64,000 nucleotides of DNA from Bacteroidia bacterium (GTDB lineage: Bacteria > Bacteroidota > Bacteroidia > NS11-12g > UBA955): assembly GCA_023228875.1 (NCBI GenBank), contig JALOAG010000001.1, positions 1-64,000 on the forward strand. The letters run 5' to 3'. Shown here piece by piece: positions 15,881-24,572 of this stretch. The notes beneath the pieces were generated by a model. It had not been told where the DNA came from. It was given only the letters and a program-made list of their open reading frames with translations, and ran no database searches. Within the stretch, counting starts at the first letter, position 1, and the number at the start of each line of letters is the position of its first letter. A program made the position numbers and the translations under genes.

Positions 15881-16900
15881 CTATTCTGTCGTTTGTAGTT
15901 TTCCTGCGTATGTCCCGTATGGTTTGCCCGAATAATCTCCTGTTTTGAAATAATCACACAACAGTTTAATTACATTGTCAATATCTTCTTCCGTTTCAAA
16001 TTGAATTTTGCCATTTTTTATATTTATTGGTGCTTTTTTCTTTTTGCCTAATGTTTCTAATTTCTTTAAGTTTTTTGAAGTTAAAGAGTTTAGGTTTCCA
16101 ATTTTTTCTAACTTCATCAACTTTTTATGAATGGCAAACTTGGTTTCTATTTTATCGGTTAGCAATTTTACATCACCGAAACATTCGTGTATAGATAATG
16201 ATGTTGCAACTTCTTCGGCTCTCTTTTTGTACTCTTCTTGTAATCCAACAAGTTGTTCAAAGTAATACTTTTTCAAGATGTAAAAAGTTTCTTCATAGAA
16301 GATACAGTCTATTTGTTTATCTAAATAAACAGTATCACTTTTTAACAATGACAAGGTGTTTGTATTGGTATCAAAGAAGGTTCTAATTTGATTGCCAATG
16401 CTTTTCTTTTCTCCGTCTTTTTCTTTCTCGACACCTACTTTCCCGGGTGAAATCTTTCTAAATGTGTAGAAAGATTTATCACTATCAATTTCAAATTCTA
16501 CACAATATGCCCAGAGTGTTTCGTCTTGGAGTATATCGTTTAAATCTGTTATTTTCTGAGGGCTTTGATTTAATTGGTTGTAAACAACATCTGAAAATGA
16601 GCCAACTTTATTTTGCATTTGGTATGTAAACAAATGCTCTGTTTCATCTGCAATGACATCATAATCAAAGAAATGTAAATCTTCATTATCTTGAATTTTC
16701 TGAAACTGTTTTAGCGAAAGTTCATAAAGGTACTTTCTTACTTCGTCTGTAATTTCTATCTGATAAACTTTGAAATCAAATTTTTCTAAAACTCGTGAGT
16801 TGGCTCTCATTCCCTCTTTGAGAATACGGGTAACAAAGTACATTTTCAAATTTTCAGAATTTGCCAGACTGATTATATCAACTAATAGAGATTTATCCAT
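15881..16900 (-). CDS. kwaB: Kiwa defence protein KwaB (DUF4868)
   Basis: A 339-residue protein without signal peptide. The segment from about 130 to 300 carries the DUF4868 pattern, including WAYCVEFEID, a TFRKISPGKV turn, SLLKSDTVYLDKQIDCIFYEETFYILKK-type strands, then a helical C-terminus. In known Kiwa systems KwaB is the DNA-binding effector that works with membrane protein KwaA to block phage replication or transcription. The start overlaps the end of the kwaA gene by 8 bp, the expected gene order. Sequence resemblance is by eye, but the pairing with a four-helix membrane protein supports the call. Confidence 0.75.
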   Translation of the reverse strand: MDKSLLVDIISLANSENLKMYFVTRILKEGMRANSRVLEKFDFKVYQIEITDEVRKYLYELSLKQFQKIQDNEDLHFFDYDVIADETEHLFTYQMQNKVGSFSDVVYNQLNQSPQKITDLNDILQDETLWAYCVEFEIDSDKSFYTFRKISPGKVGVEKEKDGEKKSIGNQIRTFFDTNTNTLSLLKSDTVYLDKQIDCIFYEETFYILKKYYFEQLVGLQEEYKKRAEEVATSLSIHECFGDVKLLTDKIETKFAIHKKLMKLEKIGNLNSLTSKNLKKLETLGKKKKAPINIKNGKIQFETEEDIDNVIKLLCDYFKTGDYSGKPYGTYAGKLQTTE

Positions 16901-17498
16901 AATAAATGTTTTTCGTAATTAGATTCATTTTTATTTCTTGTTCGCTTTCCAAATCTTCTTCTTTCGTTATTAAAAGTCCTTTCTTTGTTTTTCCCTTTTT
17001 ATTGTAATCAACTTGGTAAAGTGTGTGAGTAATACTCAAAATGGGGTTTATCACAATCATATTTGATTTGGTGTAAATGAAAAATATGATGACTAAAACA
17101 ATAAAAATAGAAGTAATGTCAAACAAATTGTTTGTATCCTGAAAGATAAATGGAACGATGTAGGTAGAAATATAACTTATGCTTTCACTATTTTTGTTTT
17201 CTACCTCAACAATTTTCACAAGTTCTCCATTTGATTTTTTAGTGTCTAAATTTGTCAATAGGAATTTCAATCCGATATAACCGAATATTGCAACAAGAAA
17301 AAGAAAAGCACTTAACCCAAATTTCTTAAAAGCTAACAAAATGCTTGTTTGGTTAAAACCTCCAAAATTCAAAAACTCAATATTTTGCTTGACTTGTCGT
17401 AAAATCAAAAGTCCAAACAATGGAATGTATGATGTAATGAACAGCACAAAAATTGCAATATTATTTAGTTTTACTTTTTTCATTACTTCATTTTTCAA
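16893..17498 (-). CDS. kwaA: Kiwa membrane protein KwaA
   Basis: A 201-residue protein with four membrane segments (about residues 12-30, 58-80, 106-120 and 124-143), the motif YISTYIVPF seen in KwaA proteins, and a soluble basic/acidic C-terminus. KwaA is the membrane sensor of phage infection in Kiwa. It lies 3 bp after the second methyltransferase gene and overlaps kwaB, so Kiwa is transcribed as the tail of the restriction-modification operon. Confidence 0.72.
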   Translation of the reverse strand: MKNEVMKKVKLNNIAIFVLFITSYIPLFGLLILRQVKQNIEFLNFGGFNQTSILLAFKKFGLSAFLFLVAIFGYIGLKFLLTNLDTKKSNGELVKIVEVENKNSESISYISTYIVPFIFQDTNNLFDITSIFIVLVIIFFIYTKSNMIVINPILSITHTLYQVDYNKKGKTKKGLLITKEEDLESEQEIKMNLITKNIYYG

Positions 17499-17501
17499 GT
17501 A

Positions 17502-18539
17502 TTAGATGATTTGTTCTGTTAATTCTTTTTCATCAACGATAATGGTTGTTTTTACACAACAATTAGTCAAAGCATATACTATATTCCACATCAAAACAGG
17601 TGGAACAGCATTGCCAATTGCTCGATATTTTCTATTATCTGAAACACTATCTAATTTAAACGATAATGGAAATGATTGAATACAAGCAGCTTCTCTAGGT
17701 GTAAAACGCCTGTATCGTTCTCCAACCATTAAAACAGGGTCAGTTCCGTTTAAACTTACTTTTGCTAAATGTGAAGTTATTGTATTGCAAGGTTCATTTA
17801 AGTCTTGGACTCTTCCTTTATTCATTTTTTCTCTAACACGTAACATTCCTTCAACAGCTCTTTGACTGAAAAACCATTTTTCGTCTTTGTCAGCCTTTTT
17901 ATCAATGACTTGTTTTAGTACAATTTTAGAGCTGTTTAAAGTATTTGGCAATGGAAATTTGAAATTGAAAAAATCTTCAAAATCTCTAAAACCAACAATG
18001 AAAATTCGTTCACGCTTTTGTGGTACTCCAAATTCCGAAGCGTTTAATAATTTGTAATGAATATGATAACCTGCTTTTTCAAATTCTTTTATAATTAATG
18101 GGAATGCTATACCCTTGTTAGCTGAGAGTAAGCCTTTCACATTTTCTCCTATGAAAAAACGTGGTTGTTTTTCTTTCAAAACTTTTACCATTTCAAAGAA
18201 CAGTTGACCTCTTTCATCTTTATAGCCCAATCTTGGTGGATTTTGAGCACTGATTGAAAATGATTGGCAAGGAAACCCACCTAACAAAATGTCGTGGTCT
18301 GGTACTTCACTCGGGGTAATGTCACGAACATCTTTTGTTTCGCATTTATGTGAAAAGTTATCATTATAAATTTTTGTTGCATACGCATCATTATCAACCG
18401 CATAAACAACTTCAAAAGGTAATTCAGCATAATGCTTGTCAAGGAAATTAAAATCTCCTTGAATGCCTAAATCCATTCCTCCGCAACCGCAGAAAAGTGA
18501 AGCAACCTTTAACTTGCTATTTCCAAAAGTTTGTGCCAT
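17502..18539 (-). CDS. DNA cytosine-5 methyltransferase (second of the R-M system)
   Basis: A 345-residue C5 methyltransferase. Visible motifs: I LFCGCGGMDLG (residues about 15-25), IV GGFPCQSFS with the catalytic Cys (about 92), VI GENVKG, VIII QKRERIFIVG, IX REAACIQSFP and X GNAVPP. The target-recognition region between VIII and IX differs from that of the other methyltransferase at 19945, so the two probably methylate different strands or sites. Its start lies 31 bp inside the preceding endonuclease gene. Confidence 0.92.
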   Translation of the reverse strand: MAQTFGNSKLKVASLFCGCGGMDLGIQGDFNFLDKHYAELPFEVVYAVDNDAYATKIYNDNFSHKCETKDVRDITPSEVPDHDILLGGFPCQSFSISAQNPPRLGYKDERGQLFFEMVKVLKEKQPRFFIGENVKGLLSANKGIAFPLIIKEFEKAGYHIHYKLLNASEFGVPQKRERIFIVGFRDFEDFFNFKFPLPNTLNSSKIVLKQVIDKKADKDEKWFFSQRAVEGMLRVREKMNKGRVQDLNEPCNTITSHLAKVSLNGTDPVLMVGERYRRFTPREAACIQSFPLSFKLDSVSDNRKYRAIGNAVPPVLMWNIVYALTNCCVKTTIIVDEKELTEQII

Positions 18540-19948
18540 TGCCCTGATGTTTTAGAAAATTCAACAACTAAATTTTTATCTACTTTCAAGTTTCCTAATT
18601 CAAATTGTTTAATAGGATTTTGAATAACGAAAATGTTTTTTCCTTCGTCATTTATCACTAAATAATAAACGAAATAATTATCGCCTAATGTTTCGGCTGT
18701 GTCCCATTCATTTGGCGTAAGTTTGAAACGGTTATTGTTAATCGCTTTTCTTGATTTGGTTGTTTTTACTTCGATGTATCGTTTGTTTTTAGGAATTTCG
18801 ATACTTTGTAAATCGTAACCAACTCCAAGTGGAGTAGGGATTTTATTGATTAAGTGTTGACGATTTGAACCGTCTTTTGTTCTCAAATATTCGTGAGCCA
18901 AGATTAAAGTTTCTCCGTAATCCCCGAATATTTTTGTAGGTACTTTTCTATCTTCTTTCATTCGTGAGTAATACTCTTGAATGAGTGTAGAGATATTTTC
19001 AACTTCACGTTCTTCTAAATGCGGAGCAAACGCCTCGATATTGTCAAAGCTGTTTACAAAGTCAAACCAAACTTCTTCTAACGCTCCAATTTCTGGATTT
19101 GTGATTTCGTCTGCATTGTAGAATTTGTCGTACTCATCAAACCAAACATCATTTTGTAAATGGAAGTTGATAGTTTCTTTGTTTTCGCCATTCAGATAAT
19201 AATAGTAACCTGTTCCTTTGTGTTGCAAAAGGTTAGCTAAAACCATATAATCTAAAATATCTCCTGCATAACGATTGGTGTCGCCCTTTGACGGAAATTC
19301 GCCTGTGCGTTCGTTTCTTAAAGCCTCGTAATCATATTCATATTCTACTTTGTCTTTTCTATTTTGTAGAATGAGTTTTGCGACTTCCTTTGCTTGTCTT
19401 TTTCCTGTTGTAACTCGTAGGTCGAAATATGCACATTGTGTAAGTTCTTCGGCTGTTATACTAAATGATTTTTCTGTTAATTTTTCTCCTTCAATTAGTA
19501 AATTAAGTATGAATTGACAAGGTTTAAACCTTACGCCTGCTTCAATTTGTTTGATTACATTTTGAGATTTTATGTGTCCTGCTGGATATTGAAATGAATA
19601 CAAAAAGTAATTAAAAAACTCGTCCAAATATTGATTGTTGGCAAGTCTTTTAGCCATTAAACTTGGTTGGGAATAACCATTTGTTTCTTGGATAAACCCA
19701 AACAAAGCGGAAATTTCTGTTCGCCAATTGTCTATTGTCTTTTGTGTAGATGTTGCATTCTTTTTAAAACCAAATAATACCTTATTCAATTCATTCCTGA
19801 AATCGTTGTTTGGTAAAACCGCCATTTCTGAAATAGAAGTTGCTACATACAACAAAACTTCTTCCACATCATTTTTGAAACGTGGTCTGACGTGGTGCAA
19901 ACGGAAAAAATATTCGTCTGGTATTCTGTATGTTTTTATTCCGCTCAT
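18509..19948 (-). CDS. Restriction endonuclease-like protein with DUF3883 domain
   Basis: A 479-residue protein. Residues about 330-460 form a DUF3883-type PD-(D/E)xK domain: YGETLILAHEYLR, then GYDLQS (Asp ligand) and RYIEVKTTKS with the E-x-K catalytic pair around 390, then an FVYYLVIN strand. The long N-terminal part is helical and unrecognised. It sits between two C5 methyltransferase genes with overlaps on both sides (4 and 31 bp), the layout of a type II system with two methyltransferases for an asymmetric site, as in HgaI. Cleavage specificity cannot be read. Confidence 0.8.
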   Translation of the reverse strand: MSGIKTYRIPDEYFFRLHHVRPRFKNDVEEVLLYVATSISEMAVLPNNDFRNELNKVLFGFKKNATSTQKTIDNWRTEISALFGFIQETNGYSQPSLMAKRLANNQYLDEFFNYFLYSFQYPAGHIKSQNVIKQIEAGVRFKPCQFILNLLIEGEKLTEKSFSITAEELTQCAYFDLRVTTGKRQAKEVAKLILQNRKDKVEYEYDYEALRNERTGEFPSKGDTNRYAGDILDYMVLANLLQHKGTGYYYYLNGENKETINFHLQNDVWFDEYDKFYNADEITNPEIGALEEVWFDFVNSFDNIEAFAPHLEEREVENISTLIQEYYSRMKEDRKVPTKIFGDYGETLILAHEYLRTKDGSNRQHLINKIPTPLGVGYDLQSIEIPKNKRYIEVKTTKSRKAINNNRFKLTPNEWDTAETLGDNYFVYYLVINDEGKNIFVIQNPIKQFELGNLKVDKNLVVEFSKTSGQWHKLLEIAS

Positions 19949-20988
19949 AGATATTTCTTAATTTCAGTTGCCAATACCTTTGCCAAAATTGGCGGAACGG
20001 CATTGCCTACTTGTTTGTACTGGCTTGTTTTACTTCCTAAAAAAATGAAAGTGTCGGGAAACGATTGTATTCTCGCACTTTCTCTTACAGTTGGTACACG
20101 ATTGTATTTATAATGAAAATGATGTCTGTGTCCTGTGTCAATTGTAAAACTTGGTTTTTTGCTGTTTAGTCTTGTCCAAGCAATATTTACGTTTCTTGTT
20201 TTCCGTAATTCTTCGGGCAAATCTTTATAATTCCCACCGTCAGGAACAAGCGAAATAATGCTTTTTGTTTGTTCGCTATGATTTGTTATTTCGTGATTGT
20301 AAACTCCAACAGATTTTTCCCTAATTAGTTTCTGATAATCCGATTTTGGTTCTAACTTGTATTTCGTTCCGTCTGTCAACGATTTTTCAGGCAAGTCCGA
20401 AATTGCTTCTTTTGCATTTATTGGTTTTTCTGTTGTAGGTTCGGGAAAAACAAACTCTGTTTTGTTTTTTGTGCCAACAAAAAACGCTCTTCTTCTGTTT
20501 TGTGGAACGCCAAAATCCGATGCTAACAAAACTTTATAAACTACCGTGTAACCGAGCTTTTCAAAATCTTTAATGATGCTGTCTTTTACAACACCTTTTC
20601 CCATTGAAACAATGTTTGGCACATTTTCCATTAGAAAAACTTTAGGTTGGTAAAATTTCACGAAACTTACAAATGATTTGTAAAGTTGATTGCGTTCATC
20701 GTCTACAATCCGTTTTCCTGCAATGGAAAAACCTTGACAAGGTGGGCCTCCAATGATTACATCAATATTTTTGATTTCTGTCTTTTTACTGATTTCTATT
20801 GGTGTTTCTGTAAATAAATCGGCTACAATTCCTTTTGCATTTTTGTGTGTATTTTCAAAAGTTGTAATGGCGTCTTTCCAATGGTCAATACCCAAAAGCA
20901 CATTATATCCAGCTTCGATGAATCCATAAGAAAGTCCACCGCAACCGCAAAACAAGTCTATCACCGTTGGTTTATTTTTCATCTTCAA
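19945..20988 (-). CDS. DNA cytosine-5 methyltransferase (first of the R-M system)
   Basis: A 347-residue C5 methyltransferase with motif I DLFCGCGGLSYG (about 10-20), IV GGPPCQGFSIAG with the catalytic Cys near 82, VI MENVPN, VIII PQNRRRAFFVG, IX RESARIQSFPD and X QVGNAVPP. Its start overlaps the end of the XRE regulator gene by 17 bp. Its protection of the host depends on being expressed before the nuclease, which fits its upstream position in the operon. Confidence 0.92.
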   Translation of the reverse strand: MKMKNKPTVIDLFCGCGGLSYGFIEAGYNVLLGIDHWKDAITTFENTHKNAKGIVADLFTETPIEISKKTEIKNIDVIIGGPPCQGFSIAGKRIVDDERNQLYKSFVSFVKFYQPKVFLMENVPNIVSMGKGVVKDSIIKDFEKLGYTVVYKVLLASDFGVPQNRRRAFFVGTKNKTEFVFPEPTTEKPINAKEAISDLPEKSLTDGTKYKLEPKSDYQKLIREKSVGVYNHEITNHSEQTKSIISLVPDGGNYKDLPEELRKTRNVNIAWTRLNSKKPSFTIDTGHRHHFHYKYNRVPTVRESARIQSFPDTFIFLGSKTSQYKQVGNAVPPILAKVLATEIKKYL

Positions 20989-21310
20989 AACTTATTTTTT
21001 CTTGTTTTACGTTTATATTTTTTAAATAATTAATCTTTTCTTCTGCTACAATTAATGTTTCAGGTGAACAATTGTATTGATACATTTTCTTTGCGAACTG
21101 GTCTGCAAAATATTCAGTTTTCAATTTTTCAAAGTCGAGTTTAAAAGCATTTGCCAATTTTTCTAATCGTTTTTCGTCAAACTCTCTTTTCCCGTTTTCT
21201 ATTTTGCTGAGATTTGCAGAGTCGAGGTTAAGCTGAAATGCAAGTTGTGTTAAAGTCAAACCATTGTCTTTCCTTAATCGCTTAATGTATTCACCAAAAG
21301 TTGCTTTCAT
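20972..21310 (-). CDS. XRE-family regulator (controller-like) of the R-M/Kiwa operon
   Basis: A 112-residue protein with an N-terminal helix-turn-helix of the Xre/Cro type (residues 8-62: YIKRLRKDNGLTLTQLAFQLNL, then DSANLSKIENGKRE) and a short C-terminal extension with a Cys. It is the first gene of the operon and is preceded by an inverted repeat overlapping the promoter, so it is probably an autoregulator like the C proteins of restriction systems. Such proteins delay nuclease expression after entry into a new host. Confidence 0.85.
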   Translation of the reverse strand: MKATFGEYIKRLRKDNGLTLTQLAFQLNLDSANLSKIENGKREFDEKRLEKLANAFKLDFEKLKTEYFADQFAKKMYQYNCSPETLIVAEEKINYLKNINVKQEKISFEDEK

Positions 21311-21328
21311 ATACTTGCAATTTAATAC

Positions 21329-21372
21329 TTGTCAATAATCGACAAAATTACTCAAATTTTTTTGTATCGCAA
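21329..21372 (-). promoter_or_regulatory. Promoter and putative operator of the R-M/Kiwa operon
   Basis: Minus-strand TTG (21372-21370), a 19-bp spacer and TAATTTTG (21350-21343) form a good Bacteroidota promoter. The inverted repeat TTGTC-N7-GACAA (21329-21345) overlaps the -7 box and start region and is a likely operator for the XRE protein. Confidence 0.5.
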
Positions 21373-21392
21373 CTGTTTTGTTTATTTTTTTC

Positions 21393-21479
21393 GTGCGTTG
21401 GGAAAATTCAAGCTCTTTTGGTTTTTTAGCGTTGGATTTGTGAGTGGGAAAAACCAAATGTGCTTGAATGTGCGGTGGG
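21393..21479. repeat. Inner hairpin element 4 (5' side of R-M/Kiwa cargo)
   Basis: GTGCGTTGGG (21393-21402) precedes outer stem ATTCAAGC (21406-21413), TCTT, inner stem TTGGTTTTT, loop, inner stem AAAAACCAA (21449-21457), ATGT, outer stem GCTTGAAT (21462-21469) and tail GTGCGGTGGG. Same orientation as element 3. Confidence 0.8.
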
Positions 21480-21490
21480 TCAGGGGTTGC

Positions 21491-21638
21491 CTATAACGGT
21501 TTGCGGCTTGGCGATGTTTTTTGTGAGGGGATTTAAAGCACAAAAGTTCAATAGAAGCACTGCCGTTCATTATTGCACTAATGTTGAATAAAGCACTGTC
21601 GCCCCCGAACAAAAAATATAGCCAAACCGCTGTTAGCT
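21491..21638. repeat. attC site of cassette C4
   Basis: Cores CTATAAC and GTTAGCT. At 148 bp it is the longest site. The stem includes GGTTTG.GGC / GCCAAACC and an unusual ATGTTTTTTGT / ACAAAAAATAT pairing, then GGGG/CCCC. The word GTTAGCTGCC recurs inverted at 22610-22619. Confidence 0.85.
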
Positions 21639-21674
21639 GCCGTTTTTCTTTTTTGTCGTGGGGGAATAGTGGGG

Positions 21675-22112
21675 TCATTTTCCGTATTTGTCTTTGAGTT
21701 CAAGTTTCTTTATTCGTGAGTTAATTGCTCCTACGTTTCGTCCAAATATTTCTGCAAGTTCTTTCGCTTTCTTGCCTTCACAAAATAGCAATTCAAGTTT
21801 ATTGTCGTCTTCTGCTGTCCAAGGCAAATATGCCTGTTGATGTGTTTCTCTGATTTTCTCTACCGAATATGTTTTGCCGTCTTTGGGTTCTTTAAGTTCT
21901 TTGAACTTTGTCAGCGACTTTTTTAATGCTTCAACAAAGTCTTTCAAGTCTTCGTCATAAACCATAAGTCGGTGATGTTCGTAACCGCTTTGAATTTTTT
22001 TACTTTCGGAAATTTTCAGATACAAGTCACCTTTCTCACTTTTCTTGATGTCAAAAAAGTAAGTCCGTGAACCTTTAGTGATTTTCTCGCTGTAAATTTC
22101 GTTATCGCTCAT
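21675..22112 (-). CDS. PUR-domain (DUF3276-like) protein with SANT/Myb-like HTH (cassette C4, gene 2)
   Basis: A 145-residue protein. Residues about 5-75 (SEKITKGSRTYFFDIKKSE ... HRLMVYDEDLKDFVEALKK) match the Bacteroidota PUR-alpha-like DUF3276 domain, which binds single-stranded nucleic acid. Residues about 95-140 (PWTAEDDNKLELLFCEGKK, ELAEIFGRNVGAINSRIKKL) look like a SANT/Myb-type helix-turn-helix. A PUR domain fused to a DNA-binding helix bundle is uncommon. It lies 3 bp after the nuclease-like gene and so belongs to the same transcript. Confidence 0.7.
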   Translation of the reverse strand: MSDNEIYSEKITKGSRTYFFDIKKSEKGDLYLKISESKKIQSGYEHHRLMVYDEDLKDFVEALKKSLTKFKELKEPKDGKTYSVEKIRETHQQAYLPWTAEDDNKLELLFCEGKKAKELAEIFGRNVGAINSRIKKLELKDKYGK

Positions 22113-22115
22113 AGT

Positions 22116-22568
22116 CTATTTAAAAATGTCAAAGTTATCACAAAGGTATTTGTCAAAACGAGGATATGCGTGTTCAGTTTGATTTTTTGTTTTTTTTCCG
22201 TTGAACCATATTGAGCGTTTTCCCTGATTTTTTCCTGTTTTGTTTTGTACGGCTTCATTAATAAAATCTTCTGAAGATAAAATCCACATTTTGTCCAATC
22301 TGTGAGAGTAAAATACAAAATAGTAGTTTTCTCTGTGTTCGTGAGTAATTGCAGCAAACAAAGCTGCATCACCAAATTTCACGTCTTTTGAACGAGCTTT
22401 TATCTGGACTTCTATGAATGAGCCGTCTTTTTTTCTAATAACAGCGTCAATAGCAAAGTCGTCAATTAAAGGAATGTAAACGTCAAGTCCTTGTTCAAGC
22501 ATTTTACTGATAACGTAATATTCCATTCGTTTCCCAAAACCTGCATTATGTCTAAAAGTGTTGCTCAT
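22116..22568 (-). CDS. PD-(D/E)xK-like nuclease family protein (cassette C4, gene 1)
   Basis: A 150-residue protein. The segment MEYYVISKMLEQGLDVYIP, DDFAIDAVIRKKDGSF, IEVQIKARS has the spacing of a PD-(D/E)xK domain (Asp about 44, E-x-K near 56-58), close to DUF4365-like proteins. The frame is open further upstream, but that part crosses the attC site, so the ATG at 22568 is chosen. Paired with a PUR/HTH protein, it could act on DNA as a small defence or repair module, but no function is established. Confidence 0.6.
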   Translation of the reverse strand: MSNTFRHNAGFGKRMEYYVISKMLEQGLDVYIPLIDDFAIDAVIRKKDGSFIEVQIKARSKDVKFGDAALFAAITHEHRENYYFVFYSHRLDKMWILSSEDFINEAVQNKTGKNQGKRSIWFNGKKTKNQTEHAYPRFDKYLCDNFDIFK

Positions 22569-22612
22569 TTTTGTTTGTGTCTTTCGTTTTAGTGCTGTCG
22601 CCCCAAAATGGC

Positions 22613-22744
22613 AGCTAACGTTTTGGCGCTTGGCGCAGTGGCGGATTTCGGAGCACAAAACTGTCAATACACCACAAAAGTTGATGCGAGGTAGAATGTT
22701 CAATTAACCACTGCACCCGCCATTGAGCCAAACGCCTGTTACCA
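22613..22744. repeat. attC site of cassette C3
   Basis: Cores AGCTAAC and GTTACCA. The arms GGCGCTTGGCGCAGTGGCGG / CCGCCATTGAGCCAAACGCC pair. The word GTTACCAGC recurs inverted at 32505-32513, defining a 9.8-kb cassette. Confidence 0.88.
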
Positions 22745-22885
22745 GCTGGCGTTCTTGTCCACCGTGTATGTAAACCATTGTCTTTGTTGATTTTATGTGT
22801 CTTTGTCGTGTTGGTCTGTGTGTCGGGTGTTTTAATTTTTTCAGAAGGGAGGGAGAAAAAAAAATGAATTTCTTCTTGGGTTGGG
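22745..22885. other. 3' flank of cassette C3, no gene seen
   Basis: A 140-bp T/G-rich stretch between the attC and hairpin element 5. It shares blocks with the flank of C6 at 9298-9438 (tgtaaaccattgtc and the following run). Short frames here are not convincing. Confidence 0.5.
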
Positions 22886-22964
22886 AAAAGCACACTCTTG
22901 GCCAAGTTTTGGCTTGTGTGTCGGTTTGTGCGACTTGGCAATGTGTGTGCTTTTGTGCGTTGGC
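22886..22964. repeat. Inner hairpin element 5 (3' side of Wadjet cargo)
   Basis: Outer stem AAAAGCACAC (22886-22895), TCTT, inner stem GCCAAGT (22901-22907), a 25-nt loop, inner stem ACTTGGC (22933-22939), ATGT (22941-22944), outer stem GTGTGCTTTT (22945-22954), tail GTGCGTTGGC. It lies 9 bp from the stop of the last cargo gene. Confidence 0.8.
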
Positions 22965-22973
22965 TTTTCATTA

Positions 22974-24572
22974 TTATTTTGTTTGAAAATTCCAATTAGA
23001 AACTTTGATGTCATCAATTGTTTTAAAGAAATCTTGATAGTGTTTAAATATTTCGTGTTTTCTAACATTGGTCAAAGCATTAGTTACTAAGTGACTTCCA
23101 GCTTTCCATTGAAATACGTCTCTTTCACTTTCAGGATTCCAAACTTCATCTTCTCTTTCTTTTAAATGTATGTATGGAATTAAAACTGTGTCAGATATTA
23201 TTTTCAGATACTGTTCGAGAGCCAAATAATCTCCTTCCTCAAGTCCGTATATATGAATACCTGATAGTCCTATGAGAAGCATCAGTTCTGTAAAATGTGT
23301 TGCCAAGTATGTTGCTCTAAAGCCACCGTAAAACAATGTCTTAAATTCATGGCAAACATTCTCAATATCTTTTCTATTTGAGTCGGTGGCAGAAAGCAAA
23401 AACAATAGAACATAAGCCAAAGCATTTTGAAATTTACCTTCATGCAACTGAAAGGAAGTGAAAGGGTCGCTACTATTTTCTGATGCTAAGTGAATTGGAA
23501 TTTCCTTTGCTATTCGTTGTAATTCGGAAACAAATTGATTTGTAATTACAATTCTGTTTGAATCGGGAATTTCGCTTGGGCTTATTTTATTTAGAGATAA
23601 CCAACTAAACAAAGCAATAAAGTCATTTGGAAATACAAATTTGCTTATCCATTTTACAGTTTCTGCATTCTCTGTTTTTATTTTCTTCAATAAAACTACA
23701 TGGCTTAATTGTTTTAAATGGTCATAAAGTTTGTTGTCATTCTTGTTCCTATAACTTAAACCAAAAACATGAACAAAAATTTGTTTGCCAATTGTGTCCC
23801 AGTGGTTTTCTAAAAACTTTTCAATTAGAGTTTCTGTCAGCCAATCAGGTGGGGTTTTGTCTGGTGCTGAATCATCAACTAAACATGCTGATAAAAAGAT
23901 TAGTTCTTTAGAATTTTGATAGAGTGTTTTGAGTTTTCCTTTAGTAATTTCCAAGTCAAAACCATACTGTCCAACCAATACAGCCCTAAGTAAAGGCTTC
24001 ATTTTTTCAAGCAAGTCATAATTTAATTTCCGATTTCTTTCATTCCTTACTAATTGCAAACAATTAATAAGTGGGTCAGATATGCCATGCATGTATTGAG
24101 TAGAACGAAAAATATCTAACCAGTCATTTGTGCATAGAGGTTTTTTTATTGAATGATTGTCCTTGTAATATTCATTATTGAGTGAAGAAATAAGAAGATT
24201 GAAAATATTTGTACAGACATCTTTTCCAAGTTGTTTCTTGAAATTTTTCAAAAGGGTTTCTTTGTCTTCTCCTTTATAACTGGCTCTTGTAAATACTATA
24301 AACAAGTTCGCTAATGCAATAGGATTTGATTTAAATTCATCTAAAAGTTCATTAGCTATTCTTTGAAATTCAATTACGACAGAAGGCTTATTAAGTGAGA
24401 TGTAACCTTGGTTTGTTTTGAAAGGTTCATTGTATCTTTCCTTACCATCAACAAACGAAAACTCAACTCCTTCAATTTCAATTTTTGATTTTGAAATATC
24501 GTGGACAACCATCCAGTCAACTGTTGACTTGGAAGAAATTGTTTTTTGAATAATAGTTTTAAGCTGCTCCAT
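22974..24572 (-). CDS. Unknown 532-residue protein of the extended Wadjet operon
   Basis: A largely alpha-helical soluble protein with no signal peptide, no membrane helix and no recognised motif. Its start overlaps the stop of the preceding 503-residue gene by one base, and that gene follows jetD by one base, so all six genes form one transcript. Position inside the same hairpin-bracketed cargo suggests a role tied to Wadjet or a second defence module with the 503-residue protein. The helix-repeat look (for example LLEKMKPLLRAVLVGQY) would fit a scaffold. Function not known. Confidence 0.7.
   Translation of the reverse strand: MEQLKTIIQKTISSKSTVDWMVVHDISKSKIEIEGVEFSFVDGKERYNEPFKTNQGYISLNKPSVVIEFQRIANELLDEFKSNPIALANLFIVFTRASYKGEDKETLLKNFKKQLGKDVCTNIFNLLISSLNNEYYKDNHSIKKPLCTNDWLDIFRSTQYMHGISDPLINCLQLVRNERNRKLNYDLLEKMKPLLRAVLVGQYGFDLEITKGKLKTLYQNSKELIFLSACLVDDSAPDKTPPDWLTETLIEKFLENHWDTIGKQIFVHVFGLSYRNKNDNKLYDHLKQLSHVVLLKKIKTENAETVKWISKFVFPNDFIALFSWLSLNKISPSEIPDSNRIVITNQFVSELQRIAKEIPIHLASENSSDPFTSFQLHEGKFQNALAYVLLFLLSATDSNRKDIENVCHEFKTLFYGGFRATYLATHFTELMLLIGLSGIHIYGLEEGDYLALEQYLKIISDTVLIPYIHLKEREDEVWNPESERDVFQWKAGSHLVTNALTNVRKHEIFKHYQDFFKTIDDIKVSNWNFQTK

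Noticed and set aside
9439..22964. Inner hairpins as plain transcription terminators
   Set aside because: Elements 1, 3 and 5 do follow the last gene of an operon, but elements 2, 4 and 6 sit upstream of the first gene in the same orientation, and none has a clean T-run after the stem.
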